From: Streptomyces spiroverticillatus
Lineage (GTDB): Bacteria > Actinomycetota > Actinomycetes > Streptomycetales > Streptomycetaceae
Reading direction: 5' to 3'
Assembly (NCBI GenBank): GCA_014650415.1
Contig: BMUX01000002.1
Location: forward strand, 62,001-126,000
Length of the DNA stretch: 64,000 nucleotides
Shown here: positions 1 to 7,645 of the stretch, piece after piece
Numbering within the stretch: the stretch's first letter is position 1
Layout of the letters: each line of letters opens with the position of its first letter
Made by a program: the position numbers and the translations under genes
Notes under the pieces: model-generated
Seen by the model: only the letters and a program-made list of their open reading frames with translations
What the model was told of the DNA's origin: nothing
Database searches by the model: none

Positions 1-2
1 GC

Positions 3-344
3 GGCGGCGGACAGGGCAGTTGGCGGCCCTCGAAGAAGCGGCCCGCCTGCCCGTACCCGAACCCGGGGCGCTACGAGGCGGACAAGCCGCTGATGCAGGG
101 GATGCGGGTGGCGTTCTCCGGCGACACCTCGGTCGACCGCGACCTCCTGGAGGACCGTACGGTCGAGGCGGGGCTGCACGTGGCGACGAGCGTGTCGCGG
201 CTCACGAGCCTGCTGGTCACCAACGACCCCGACTCGGCGACGTCCAAGACGCTCAAGGCGAAGTCCTTCGGCACCCCGGTCGTCGACGAGGCCGCGTACA
301 CGCACCTGCTGCGGGACGTGGCTCCGGCGCGCGCGGACGGGTGA
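3..344 (+). CDS. C-terminal part of a BRCT-domain protein, probably a DEDD-family 3'-5' exonuclease (partial)
   Basis: The reading frame is open from the left edge to a stop at 344, so only the last ~113 residues are present and the start lies outside the window. The visible part is a basic Pro/Lys-rich linker followed by a BRCT fold: the strand 'MRVAFSGD', a helix containing 'RDLLEDRTVEAGLHV', 'SRLTSLLVTNDPDS' and 'STSKTLKAKSFGTPVVDEAAYTHLL'-like spacing (here TSKTLKAKSFGTPVV). In actinomycetes a BRCT tail like this follows a DnaQ-type exonuclease domain in DNA polymerase III epsilon-like proteins. The exonuclease half is not visible, so that naming is inference; the BRCT assignment is firm. 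Confidence 0.75.
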   Translation, partial: GGGQGSWRPSKKRPACPYPNPGRYEADKPLMQGMRVAFSGDTSVDRDLLEDRTVEAGLHVATSVSRLTSLLVTNDPDSATSKTLKAKSFGTPVVDEAAYTHLLRDVAPARADG

Positions 345-398
345 CGGACGGGCGTGCCCTGCACGCCCACCGCTGCCCCGCACCGCACCCTGTGCCTC

Positions 399-632
399 AT
401 GGCACGATGCGAGGTTTGCGGAAACGACTACGGCATGTCCTTCGAAGTGCACGCACAGGGTGCGGTGCACGTCTTCGACTGCTTCTCCTGCGCCATCCAC
501 CGGATGGCCCCGATCTGCGAGCACTGCCGGTGCCGCATCATCGGCCAGGGCGTCGAGGTCGAGGGCCACTGGTACTGCGGTGCGCACTGCTCCCGGGCGG
601 AGGGGAAGGTGGGCATCGTCGACAAGGTGTAG
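399..632 (+). CDS. Cysteine-rich 77-aa zinc-finger/metallothionein-like small protein
   Basis: A small protein with nine cysteines in 77 residues. The pairs C4-x2-C7, C28-x2-C31, C40-x2-C43-x-C45 and C60-x3-C64, with His24, His34, His42, His57 and His63 in between, suggest two zinc-binding knuckles, resembling a LIM-type treble arrangement. The ATG at 399 was chosen because the protein then starts directly at the first knuckle (MARCEVCG); there is no obvious Shine-Dalgarno sequence, so it may be leaderless or poorly translated. It lies between a BRCT exonuclease and SURF1. Streptomyces relatives are usually annotated as hypothetical or 'prokaryotic metallothionein'. A metal-binding role is inferred from the residues only. 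Confidence 0.7.
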   Translation: MARCEVCGNDYGMSFEVHAQGAVHVFDCFSCAIHRMAPICEHCRCRIIGQGVEVEGHWYCGAHCSRAEGKVGIVDKV

Positions 633-707
633 GCGCCGAAGCCTTCCGTCCCCCGGCTCGGGCAACCCGCCCACCGGGGGACTTCTCCCGCCAGGTACCG
701 TCAAAGC

Positions 708-1526
708 GTGTACCGCTTCCTGTTGTCCCGGCAGTGGGTGATCCTCACCCTCCTGGCGCTCGTCCTCATGCCCGTGATGGTCGAGCTCGGCTTCTGGCAG
801 TTCCATCGCCACGAGCACAAGGTCGCGCAGAACCAGCTGATCTCCGGGAACCTCAAGGCGAAGCCGAAGCCCGTCGGCGAGCTGACCTCCCCCGGGCACA
901 CGGTCCCCACCAAGGACTTCTGGCGCACGGCGACCGCCACCGGCACCTTCGACACCGCGCACGAGGTCGTCGTACGCCGTCGCACCTCCACCGACGACCA
1001 GGTCGGCTTCCACGTCCTGACGCCGATGAACCTCAAGGGCGGCGGCACGGTCCTGGTCAACCGGGGCTGGGTGCCCTTCGCCACCGACCAGCAGGCGTTC
1101 CCGCACATTCCGGCCCCGCCCAGGGGCGAGGTCACGGTCACCGGCCGGCTCAAGGCCGACGAGACGACGTCCGGCAGCGGCATCAAGGACCTCGAAGGCC
1201 TCCCGCCCCGGCACGTCATGCTGATCAACAGCGAGCAGCAGTCCAAGCTGCTGGGCCGCCCGGTGCTCGGCGGCTATCTGGAGCTGACCGCTCCGGTTCC
1301 GCCCGGCGGCAGCCCCGAGGTGATCGCCGCTCCCGACTCCGACTCGATCGGCCCGCACATGGCGTACGCCGTGCAGTGGTGGCTGTTCGTGGCGGCGGTG
1401 CCGGTCGGCTGGGTCATCCTCGTACGACGCGAGAAGCGCGAGCGGGACGCGGCGGCGGCGGCCGGGGCGGCGCAGGACGCCGAGGAGGCGGCCGAGGCGG
1501 AGAAGTCCGCGACGGCCTCCGCCTGA
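708..1526 (+). CDS. SURF1 family cytochrome oxidase assembly protein
   Basis: Membrane protein of 272 aa with the SURF1 layout: an N-terminal membrane segment (about residues 8-28) ending in LGFWQ-x-HR, a large extracytoplasmic domain, and a second membrane segment near residues 217-239 followed by an Ala/Glu-rich cytoplasmic tail. Inside the domain are the family features 'FHVLTPM', 'VLVNRGWVPF' and 'LINSEQQ'. SURF1 proteins help insert heme a during assembly of aa3-type cytochrome c oxidase. The GTG at 708 places the start immediately before the first membrane segment. It is transcribed with the same polarity as the flanking genes but separated from the next one by a tandem repeat, so probably monocistronic. 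Confidence 0.9.
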   Translation: MYRFLLSRQWVILTLLALVLMPVMVELGFWQFHRHEHKVAQNQLISGNLKAKPKPVGELTSPGHTVPTKDFWRTATATGTFDTAHEVVVRRRTSTDDQVGFHVLTPMNLKGGGTVLVNRGWVPFATDQQAFPHIPAPPRGEVTVTGRLKADETTSGSGIKDLEGLPPRHVMLINSEQQSKLLGRPVLGGYLELTAPVPPGGSPEVIAAPDSDSIGPHMAYAVQWWLFVAAVPVGWVILVRREKRERDAAAAAGAAQDAEEAAEAEKSATASA

Positions 1527-1542
1527 CACCGGGGCTGGTGCT

Positions 1543-1592
1543 CGCAGTTGCCACCAGCGCCGGTGCGCGCAGTTGTCACCAGCGCCGGTGCG
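1543..1592 (+). repeat. Two tandem copies of a 25-bp unit, each with an internal hairpin
   Basis: The units at 1543-1567 and 1568-1592 differ at one base (CGCAGTTG[C/T]CACC...). Each contains CACC-agcgcc-GGTG, and the GCTGGTG just upstream (within 1534-1542) can pair with CACCAGC of the first unit, forming a hairpin after the SURF1 stop codon. It could act as the SURF1 terminator or a slipped-strand duplication; no T-run follows. Confidence 0.6.
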
Positions 1593-1665
1593 CGCCCTGT
1601 GGCCAGTGTGAACAGGTGACCGACCTGACGGATTGGCGCCGTCTTCCGCCGGGAACACGCCCTGC

Positions 1666-3531
1666 GTGACCCAACGCATCGAGGACTACGCGCTCATCGG
1701 GGACCTCCAGACCGCGGCCCTGGTCGGCCGCGACGGTTCCCTCGACTGGCTCTGCCTGCCCCGCTTCGACTCCGCCGCGTGTTTCGCGGCGCTGCTCGGC
1801 GATCAGGAGAACGGGCACTGGCGGCTGGCCCCTGAGGGTGCGCGCACCTGTGCCTCGCGGTCGTACATGGGCGACTCGCTGGTCCTTCAGACCCTGTGGG
1901 AGACCCGCTCCGGCAGCGTCAAGGTCACCGACTTCATGCCGCAGCGCGACCAGGCCCCCGATGTCGTACGCATCGTGGAGGGCCTGTCCGGCGAGGTCAC
2001 CGTGCACTCCACGCTGCGGCTGCGCTTCGACTACGGGCACATCGTGCCGTGGGTGCGGCGCACCGACGGGCACCGGGTGGCGGTCGCGGGCCCCGACGCG
2101 ATCTGGCTGCGGGACGTGTCGCGCCCGGCGGACGGCACGGAGGGCGAGGGGCCTCGGGTGAAGACCTGGGGGCAGCAGTACAGCACCCGCTCCTCCTTCT
2201 CCGTGAAGCCCGGCGAGCAGGTCGCGTTCGTGATGACCTGGCATCCCTCGCACGAGTCGAGGCCCAAGCTGATCGATCCGTACGAGTCCCTGGCGCAGAG
2301 CCTTCAGGACTGGGAGGAGTGGGCGGCGAAGTGCACCTACGACGGCCCGCACCGGGACGCCGTCCTGCGCTCCCTCATCACCCTCAAGGCCCTCACCTAC
2401 GCGCCGACCGGCGGCATCGTCGCCGCGCCCACGACCTCGCTGCCGGAGGAGCTCGGCGGCGTACGCAACTGGGACTACCGCTACTGCTGGCTGCGCGACT
2501 CCACCCTGACGCTGGGCGCGCTGCTGTCCGCCGGATACCTGGACGAGGCCGCGCAGTGGCGGGACTGGCTGCTGCGGGCGGTCGCCGGGGACCCCGCGGA
2601 CCTGAAGATCATGTACGGCATCTCGGGCGAGCGCCGACTGCCGGAACTGGAGCTTCCGTGGCTGCGCGGGTACGAGAACTCCGCGCCGGTACGGATCGGC
2701 AACGACGCCGCCGAGCAGTTGCAACTGGACGTGTACGGCGAGGTCATCGACTCGTTGTACGTCGCCCAAGAGGCCGGGCTCGCGCCCAAGCCGCACGCCT
2801 GGAAGCTCCAGCTCAGCCTGCTGGGGTTCCTGGAGACGATGTGGCGCGAGCCCGACGACGGGCTGTGGGAGGTGCGCGGGCAGCGCCGCCACTTCGTGCA
2901 CTCCAAGGTCATGGCGTGGGTGGCCGCCGACCGGGCGGTACGGACCCTGGAGGCGGACCCTTCACTTCCGGGGGACGCGGCGCGCTGGCGGACGATGCGC
3001 GACGAGGTGCACCGGGAGGTCTGCGAGAAGGGGTACGACCCCGAGCGCAACACCTTCACCCAGTCCTACGGATCGGCGGAGCTCGACGCCGCGACGCTGC
3101 TCATCCCCCAGGTGGGCTTCCTGCCGCCGGACGACCCCCGGGTGGTGGGGACGGTGGAGGCCGTACGCGCCGAACTCGCCCGGGACGGCGGCTTCGTCCG
3201 CCGCTACAGCACCGACGAGGGCGACACGGCGGGGAGCAACCGGGTCGACGGGCTGCCGGGCGGCGAGGGCGTGTTCCTGGTCTGCTCGTTCTGGCTGGCG
3301 GACGCGCTGCTGCTGACCGGGCGGGTCAAGGAGGCGCGGGAGCTGTTCGAGCGGCTGCTCGGGCTGTGCAACGACGTCGGGCTGCTGGCCGAGGAGTACG
3401 ACCCGGCGGCCGGGCGGCAGCTCGGCAACTTCCCGCAGGCGTTCAGCCACATCGGGCTGGTCGGCACGGCGCAGGCCCTGGCCAGGGAAGAGGCCCAGGA
3501 GGAGGCGCGGGCCGAGGAAGGTGCAGGATAG
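1666..3531 (+). CDS. Glycoside hydrolase family 15 protein (trehalase-type)
   Basis: A 621-aa cytosolic enzyme (no signal peptide). The N-terminal ~230 residues form a beta-rich TREH_N-like domain beginning 'VTQRIEDYALIGDLQTAALV', and the rest is an (alpha/alpha)6 GH15 barrel with 'GVRNWDYRYCWLRDS' near residues 265-279 and the general-base region 'LLAEEYDP' near residue 576 followed by 'GNFPQAFSHIGL'. Mycobacterial members of this group hydrolyse trehalose; glucoamylase-type activity on other alpha-glucosides is also known in GH15. The GTG at 1666 gives the usual family N-terminus; an in-frame TTG at 1633 would add 11 residues lacking homology. The stop lies just ahead of the next gene's start. 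Confidence 0.88.
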   Translation: MTQRIEDYALIGDLQTAALVGRDGSLDWLCLPRFDSAACFAALLGDQENGHWRLAPEGARTCASRSYMGDSLVLQTLWETRSGSVKVTDFMPQRDQAPDVVRIVEGLSGEVTVHSTLRLRFDYGHIVPWVRRTDGHRVAVAGPDAIWLRDVSRPADGTEGEGPRVKTWGQQYSTRSSFSVKPGEQVAFVMTWHPSHESRPKLIDPYESLAQSLQDWEEWAAKCTYDGPHRDAVLRSLITLKALTYAPTGGIVAAPTTSLPEELGGVRNWDYRYCWLRDSTLTLGALLSAGYLDEAAQWRDWLLRAVAGDPADLKIMYGISGERRLPELELPWLRGYENSAPVRIGNDAAEQLQLDVYGEVIDSLYVAQEAGLAPKPHAWKLQLSLLGFLETMWREPDDGLWEVRGQRRHFVHSKVMAWVAADRAVRTLEADPSLPGDAARWRTMRDEVHREVCEKGYDPERNTFTQSYGSAELDAATLLIPQVGFLPPDDPRVVGTVEAVRAELARDGGFVRRYSTDEGDTAGSNRVDGLPGGEGVFLVCSFWLADALLLTGRVKEARELFERLLGLCNDVGLLAEEYDPAAGRQLGNFPQAFSHIGLVGTAQALAREEAQEEARAEEGAG

Positions 3532-3535
3532 GGCC

Positions 3536-4291
3536 ATGGATCTTGGACTGAAGGACCGGGTGTACGTCGTCACGGGTGCGAGCCGGGGGCTCGGCTTCGC
3601 GGCGGCGAAGGAACTGGTGGCCGACGGGGCGAAGGTCGTCCTCACGGCCCGCGACGAGAAGGCCCTGGCGGACGCCGCCGGCGAACTCGGCCCGAACGCG
3701 GTGGCGTTCGCGGCGGACAACGCGGACCCCGCGACGGCGGAGCGGCTGATCGCACAGGCGCGGGCGCGCTTCGGCGGGTTCGACGGGATTCTGATCAGCG
3801 TGGGCGGTCCGGCTGCGGGCGGCACCGCCGACAACACCGACGAGCAGTGGCGGGACGCCTTCGAGTCGGTGTTCCTCGGGGCGGTCCGGCTGGCCCGGAC
3901 GGCCGCGGCGGAGCTGGGCGAGGGCGGTGTCATCGGCCTCGTGCTGTCGGCGTCCGTGCACGAGCCGATTCCGGGGCTCACCATCTCCAACGGCCTGCGG
4001 CCGGGGCTGGCCGGGTTCGCGAAGACCCTCGCCGGGGAGGTCGGGCCGCGGGGCATCCGGGTGATCGGGCTGCTTCCGGCGCGGATCGACACGGACCGGG
4101 TGCGGTACCTGGACTCACTGGCCTCCGACCCCGATGCGGTACGGGAGGCGCACTCGGCCCGCATTCCGCTGCGGAGGTACGGGACGCCGGAGGAGTTCGG
4201 GCGGACGACGGCGTTCATGCTGTCGCCGGCGGCGTCGTACCTGACCGGGATCATGCTTCCGGTGGACGGGGGGTCCCGGCTGGGGTTCTGA
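3536..4291 (+). CDS. Short-chain dehydrogenase/reductase lacking the usual Tyr-x3-Lys pair
   Basis: A 251-aa Rossmann protein with the cofactor loop TGASRGLG at residues 13-20 and a C-terminal 'SYLTGIMLPVDGG' typical of FabG-like SDRs. The catalytic region reads 'VLSASVHEPIPGLTISNGLRPGLAGFAK': the expected Ser is present, but the Tyr-x3-Lys position reads Ser-Asn-Gly-Leu-Arg. This replacement is known from a subgroup of SDRs annotated as 3-oxoacyl-ACP reductase-like, so the protein may be a non-classical or non-catalytic member. The ATG at 3536 lies 4 bp after the preceding stop; a GTG at 3521 would overlap that gene. Probably co-transcribed with the GH15 gene. Confidence 0.85.
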   Translation: MDLGLKDRVYVVTGASRGLGFAAAKELVADGAKVVLTARDEKALADAAGELGPNAVAFAADNADPATAERLIAQARARFGGFDGILISVGGPAAGGTADNTDEQWRDAFESVFLGAVRLARTAAAELGEGGVIGLVLSASVHEPIPGLTISNGLRPGLAGFAKTLAGEVGPRGIRVIGLLPARIDTDRVRYLDSLASDPDAVREAHSARIPLRRYGTPEEFGRTTAFMLSPAASYLTGIMLPVDGGSRLGF

Positions 4292-4390
4292 GGGGGTCCC
4301 GTGCGGGGCGTGGAGGGGTTTCGGTCCCGTGCGGGTGCGTCGTGGCTGGTCGCGCAGTTCCCCGCGCCCCTGATGGCATGCCTTCCGGGC

Positions 4391-4963
4391 CTACCGCACC
4401 CGGTGGGTTCGGCCGTGGGCACGGAGGCGGACCAGGGCCGGCAGGCGCGGGGTGCCGATGGAGGTGCCCGCCCGCGTCAGGGCGGACTCCGTGACCTCCG
4501 TCAGCACCCCCGACGGGGTCGACGACGGAGTCAGGGTGAGGGTGATGCGGGCACGGGGTGCATCCTGACGGCCCATCAGGGAGACCGTCGCCCGGTCCAC
4601 GCCGGGGACCGACTCGACCTCCTCGCCGAGGACCCGTTCGAGGGCCCGGCCGCGGAGGAGGACGGAGGACTCCGGGTCGCCCACCCGGACCGTACCCAGC
4701 CGTTTGCCCCGGAGCTGGACCAGCAGCCACCACAGCCCCAGCACCGCCACCACCGCCAGGCTCGCGACCACCGCCGGCCACCACCAGCCCTCGTCCCGCC
4801 ACCTGGTCCGCTCCGCCGCGCTCAGCAGCACGTCGTCCCGGCCCGAGAAGAGCCACCAGGAGGGGACGGAGGCCCCGAGGCCCGCCGCCAGCGCCGTGCC
4901 GCCGAGGGCGATGAGGGCCAGGCCGGTCAGGCCCAGCAGCACCCTGTTCACCGGGTTGCGCAT
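4391..4963 (-). CDS. AmaP-like alkaline-shock membrane anchor protein
   Basis: A 190-aa protein with two membrane segments, about residues 8-30 and 63-83, separated by a short extracytoplasmic loop and followed by a cytoplasmic domain of about 105 residues ('VPGVDRATVSLMGRQ', 'ARITLTLTP'). This is the layout of AmaP, which anchors Asp23 at the membrane in Gram-positive bacteria. It is the last gene of the minus-strand Asp23 cluster, 7 bp after the stop of the preceding gene, so it is almost certainly in the same operon. The cytoplasmic domain itself has an Asp23-like strand-helix-strand pattern. Confidence 0.75.
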   Translation of the reverse strand: MRNPVNRVLLGLTGLALIALGGTALAAGLGASVPSWWLFSGRDDVLLSAAERTRWRDEGWWWPAVVASLAVVAVLGLWWLLVQLRGKRLGTVRVGDPESSVLLRGRALERVLGEEVESVPGVDRATVSLMGRQDAPRARITLTLTPSSTPSGVLTEVTESALTRAGTSIGTPRLPALVRLRAHGRTHRVR

Positions 4964-4970
4964 GCCTGGC

Positions 4971-5561
4971 TCACCCCCGTTCCACCTTCACCGCGACGGA
5001 CGGTTCGCGGACGAGGCCCAGGTCCGTCACACCAGCCCGCATCGCCTCGCCCAAGTCCTCGCGTACGTCCTCCAGTTCGCGGAAGTGCGAGACCGCGCGC
5101 ACGGTCACCCGCCCCCGGCCCACCCGCACCCGCGCCGCCTGCACCCCCGGCACCTCCATCGCCCGCTCGCGCAGCACCAGCGCCGCCGCACCCCGGTGGA
5201 GCCCTGCCCGCACCTGACCGTCGCCCCGCATGGGCAGCAGCGCGCGCAGCCCCGGCGTCACCGCCAGCACCACCAGCCACAGGCCCAGCGCCACCGCCAG
5301 ACCCGCGCCGACCTGCACCCACACCTCGCCCAGCGGGCGCTCGGCGAGGGCGGCGGCGAGTTCGCGCCGCCAGCGCATCCCGGGGCGTCCGGAACGTACC
5401 GCGATGACGTCGTAGAGGAGGAGGCCCGCGCCTGCCAGCAGGACCGTCGCCGCCAGCGCCGCCGGGACGCGTCGCGCGGACCAGAAGCGGGCGCGGTCCG
5501 CCGGGGCACGCCGTACGGCCGGTTCGCGTTCGGCCTCCAGCGTGGGTACGTGCTCGCTCAC
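4971..5561 (-). CDS. DUF6286-type two-pass membrane protein of the Asp23 cluster
   Basis: A 196-aa protein with membrane segments near residues 34-54 and 82-102 and a C-terminal cytosolic domain ('VPGVQAARVRVGRGRVTVRAVSHF', 'DLGLVREPSVAVKVER') that resembles AmaP and Asp23 domains. The GTG at 5561 overlaps the stop of the upstream gene as GTGA, which fixes the start; the open frame extends further upstream but would overlap the Asp23-like gene. Position and topology suggest a second membrane anchor for the Asp23-type proteins encoded before it. Function is inferred from context only. Confidence 0.75.
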   Translation of the reverse strand: MSEHVPTLEAEREPAVRRAPADRARFWSARRVPAALAATVLLAGAGLLLYDVIAVRSGRPGMRWRRELAAALAERPLGEVWVQVGAGLAVALGLWLVVLAVTPGLRALLPMRGDGQVRAGLHRGAAALVLRERAMEVPGVQAARVRVGRGRVTVRAVSHFRELEDVREDLGEAMRAGVTDLGLVREPSVAVKVERG

Positions 5562-5917
5562 CGCATCCTCCCGCTCTCCGGGGCCACCCGGTGCAGCCGC
5601 TCGACCAGCACGGTCACCTCGGACACCGTCATGCCCGCCAACTCGCCTACCCTGCTTGCCACTTGACGACGCACCGAGGCGCACTGGGCACCGATGTCCG
5701 AGGGGTACGTCAGCTCCATGCCGATCCGCACCCGGGCCGACCCGTCCCGTACGTCGACGGTGGCGTGCGGCTCCCTGCCTTCTTCCGGCGGCTCCGCGAG
5801 CGCCTCCCGCGCGGCCCGTGCGGCGATCTTCGCGACGACCCGGTCGGCGATCCGGGTCGCACCGCGCTCGGCGGCGGGAATCGCTCCGGCCACCGGGGCG
5901 GCCGCCGTCCGCGTCAC
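5558..5917 (-). CDS. Short Asp23/Gls24 family protein
   Basis: A 119-aa protein containing the core of an Asp23 domain: 'RIADRVVAKIAARAAREAL', then 'HATVDVRDGSARVRIGMELTYP', 'VRRQVASRVGELAGMTVSEVTVLVERL'. It is shorter than the 163-aa homologue encoded upstream at 6242-6733 and lacks its acidic tail. The GTG at 5917 overlaps the stop of the 73-aa membrane protein as GTGA, and its own stop overlaps the next start the same way, so translation of the three genes is coupled. Asp23 proteins form membrane-associated assemblies in the cell-envelope stress response of Firmicutes; the actinobacterial role is unproven. Confidence 0.78.
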   Translation of the reverse strand: MTRTAAAPVAGAIPAAERGATRIADRVVAKIAARAAREALAEPPEEGREPHATVDVRDGSARVRIGMELTYPSDIGAQCASVRRQVASRVGELAGMTVSEVTVLVERLHRVAPESGRMR

Positions 5918-6135
5918 CGCGGCCGGGGCCTGGTCCGCGGGCGGTCGTCGTGGTCGCGGCCCCGGTCGCGCGGGCGCAGGAAGTCGCCCGGGTCCAGGTC
6001 GCCGTCGAGGTAGCGGCCCACCATGAGGCCGATCAGCCCCAGCGCCGCGACCACCACGAACGCGCCGAACCCGCCGAAGTACCCGGCGAAGCCGAGTGCG
6101 ATGCCGACCGCCAGGCCGACCAGGGACCAACTCAT
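5914..6135 (-). CDS. Small DUF2273-like membrane protein of the Asp23 cluster
   Basis: A 73-aa protein with two closely spaced membrane segments (residues 3-20 and 22-42; 'LVGLAVGIALGFAGYFGGFGAF' and 'VVVAALGLIGLMVGRYLDGDLD') and an Arg/Asp-rich tail. Small two-helix proteins of this sort (DUF2273) accompany Asp23 and AmaP in Firmicutes operons. The ATG at 6135 directly precedes the first hydrophobic helix. The stop codon overlaps the next gene's GTG start. Confidence 0.75.
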   Translation of the reverse strand: MSWSLVGLAVGIALGFAGYFGGFGAFVVVAALGLIGLMVGRYLDGDLDPGDFLRPRDRGRDHDDRPRTRPRPR

Positions 6136-6241
6136 CGGACCGTCCTCACTGCCGTGTACGGAACTGCCACGTGCGGGATCGCCCCGCAAAGGATCGCTGC
6201 GTACGGAGGGGTCTCCCCCGGTGTCGTGCCACCGCGCGCGT

Positions 6242-6733
6242 TCACTGGAGCCGCTGTTCCGGCTCGTCCTCTTCCTCGTCGGGGAGCTTCACATCGCCGA
6301 CCGCGATGTTGACCTCGACCACTTCGAGGCCCGTCATCCGCTCGACCGCCGCGATCACGTTCTCCCGCACCGCCTTGGCCACGTCCGCGATGGAGACGCC
6401 GTACTCGACCACGATGTCCAGGTCGAGGGCTGTCTGCACCTCGCCGACCTCGGCCTTCACACCCCGGCTGACCGACTTCGCACTGCCGCCTGGCACCCGG
6501 TCGCGGACCGCGCCGAAGGTGCGGGAGAAGCCGCCGCCCATCGCGTGCACGCCCACCACGTCGCGGGCCGCGAGTCCGGCGATCTTCTCGACGACGCCGT
6601 CGGCGATCGTGGTGCGGCCCCGGGTCGCCGGGTCACCGCCGCCGCGCTGGGGGGTGTTGGCCCTGGAGGCACTGGAGGGGAGTTCCTTTTCCAGTCCGCC
6701 TGGCCTGATGCTGCGCTCTTCGGTGTCAGCCAT
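6242..6733 (-). CDS. Asp23/Gls24 family envelope stress response protein
   Basis: A 163-aa cytosolic protein and the first gene of the minus-strand cluster. After a variable 38-residue N-terminus it has the complete Asp23 core: 'GRTTIADGVVEKIAGLAARDVVGVHAMG', 'KAEVGEVQTALDLDIVVEYGVSIADVAKAVRENVIAAVERMTGLEVVEVNIAVGDV', and an acidic tail. Homologues bind the AmaP anchor and form a membrane-proximal network. A 106-bp gap separates it from the downstream four-gene block, so the block may have its own promoter or be read through. Confidence 0.88.
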   Translation of the reverse strand: MADTEERSIRPGGLEKELPSSASRANTPQRGGGDPATRGRTTIADGVVEKIAGLAARDVVGVHAMGGGFSRTFGAVRDRVPGGSAKSVSRGVKAEVGEVQTALDLDIVVEYGVSIADVAKAVRENVIAAVERMTGLEVVEVNIAVGDVKLPDEEEDEPEQRLQ

Positions 6734-6833
6734 CGCCGTTCGTCCCTTTCCGGGGGGTACGCGCTCCTGGACTCCGTTGCCACACTAAGTCCGCCTGCCC
6801 GATGTCGCGCCTGCGATGCGGCAGGCTGGACCC

Positions 6834-7616
6834 ATGACAGACCCCGTGGCAGACCCCGTGGAAGTCACAGCACCCGCAGCGTCCGGAGGCGGTTGGGCGC
6901 AGGCCGTGCGCAGGCGCCTGGGCGTGGGGCGGCTGCTCCCGCTCGGCCCGCCCGAGGACGGTTCCTGGCTCACGGAACGCGCGGCCGACACCGTCCTGCG
7001 CCGTGCCGCCGAAGGGGTCGGGGGCGTGGCGCTCGGAACCCTCCGGGTGGGGCTCGCCGCCCCGGACGCCCCGCCGCCCGCACCGGCGGTGCCGCCGCCT
7101 CCGGGGGCGCTGCCGCAGGGGCCGCTGCGGGTGGAGGCCGAGTTCGAGGCCTCGGCGGCGCAGCCGATCCCGGACACCGCCCGGCGGCTGCGCAGCGCCC
7201 TGACGGATGCGGCGCGTCAACGTCTGGGCCTGGCGGTGACGGACGTGGACCTGCGGGTGACCGGGCTGCTCGGGGAGGCGGGGCGGGGCAGCGCGCCGGA
7301 CGCGCCCGGCAACGTGACGGACGTACGCGAAGAAAAGGCTGCCCCGGCTGCTCCACCCGGGCTACCGGGCTCCCCCGAGGCTTCCGCCGCACACGCCGCC
7401 ACCGCCGTGCCCGGGGTGCTGCGCCTGACCGAGGTGCTCGGTGCGCCGGTGCACCACGACGACGCGGCGCCCCCCGCGGGCCACGTCCGGGTGGAGGTGG
7501 CCGTGAGCGGGGAGCGCCGCGCGCTGGACGTCGCCCGGGAGGTCCGCGCCGCCGTGGCGGACGCGGTGCCGGGGCAGCCCTCGGTGACCGTGCTGGTCAC
7601 CGAGGTCCATGCCTAG
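6834..7616 (+). CDS. Conserved Streptomyces protein with Asp23-like repeats (annotated elsewhere as 'P10 family')
   Basis: A 260-aa soluble protein divergent from the Asp23 cluster. Streptomyces relatives carry the uninformative name 'nucleopolyhedrovirus P10 family protein', which refers to Pro-rich linkers. Two segments, residues ~80-135 ('LRVEAEFEASAAQPIPDTARRLRSAL...LGLAVTDVDLRVTG') and ~215-260 ('VRVEVAVSGERRALDVAREVRAAV...SVTVLVTEVHA'), have the strand-helix-strand pattern of Asp23 domains. That and the shared 100-bp intergenic region with the Asp23 gene suggest it belongs to the same system. The ATG at 6834 starts MTDPVADPVEV. Confidence 0.7.
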   Translation: MTDPVADPVEVTAPAASGGGWAQAVRRRLGVGRLLPLGPPEDGSWLTERAADTVLRRAAEGVGGVALGTLRVGLAAPDAPPPAPAVPPPPGALPQGPLRVEAEFEASAAQPIPDTARRLRSALTDAARQRLGLAVTDVDLRVTGLLGEAGRGSAPDAPGNVTDVREEKAAPAAPPGLPGSPEASAAHAATAVPGVLRLTEVLGAPVHHDDAAPPAGHVRVEVAVSGERRALDVAREVRAAVADAVPGQPSVTVLVTEVHA

Positions 7617-7645
7617 GTCAGGACTAGTACAGCGCTAGTACAGGG

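Noticed and set aside
20..1669. Very long open frames (for example 549 codons across the first 1.7 kb) overlapping clear genes
   Set aside because: These are artefacts of extreme GC content; they are Arg/Pro/Gly-rich and cross several recognised genes.
7617..7645. Direct repeats of CTAGTACAG between convergent genes
   Set aside because: Only three imperfect short copies in 29 bp; no clear hairpin or regulatory role can be argued.
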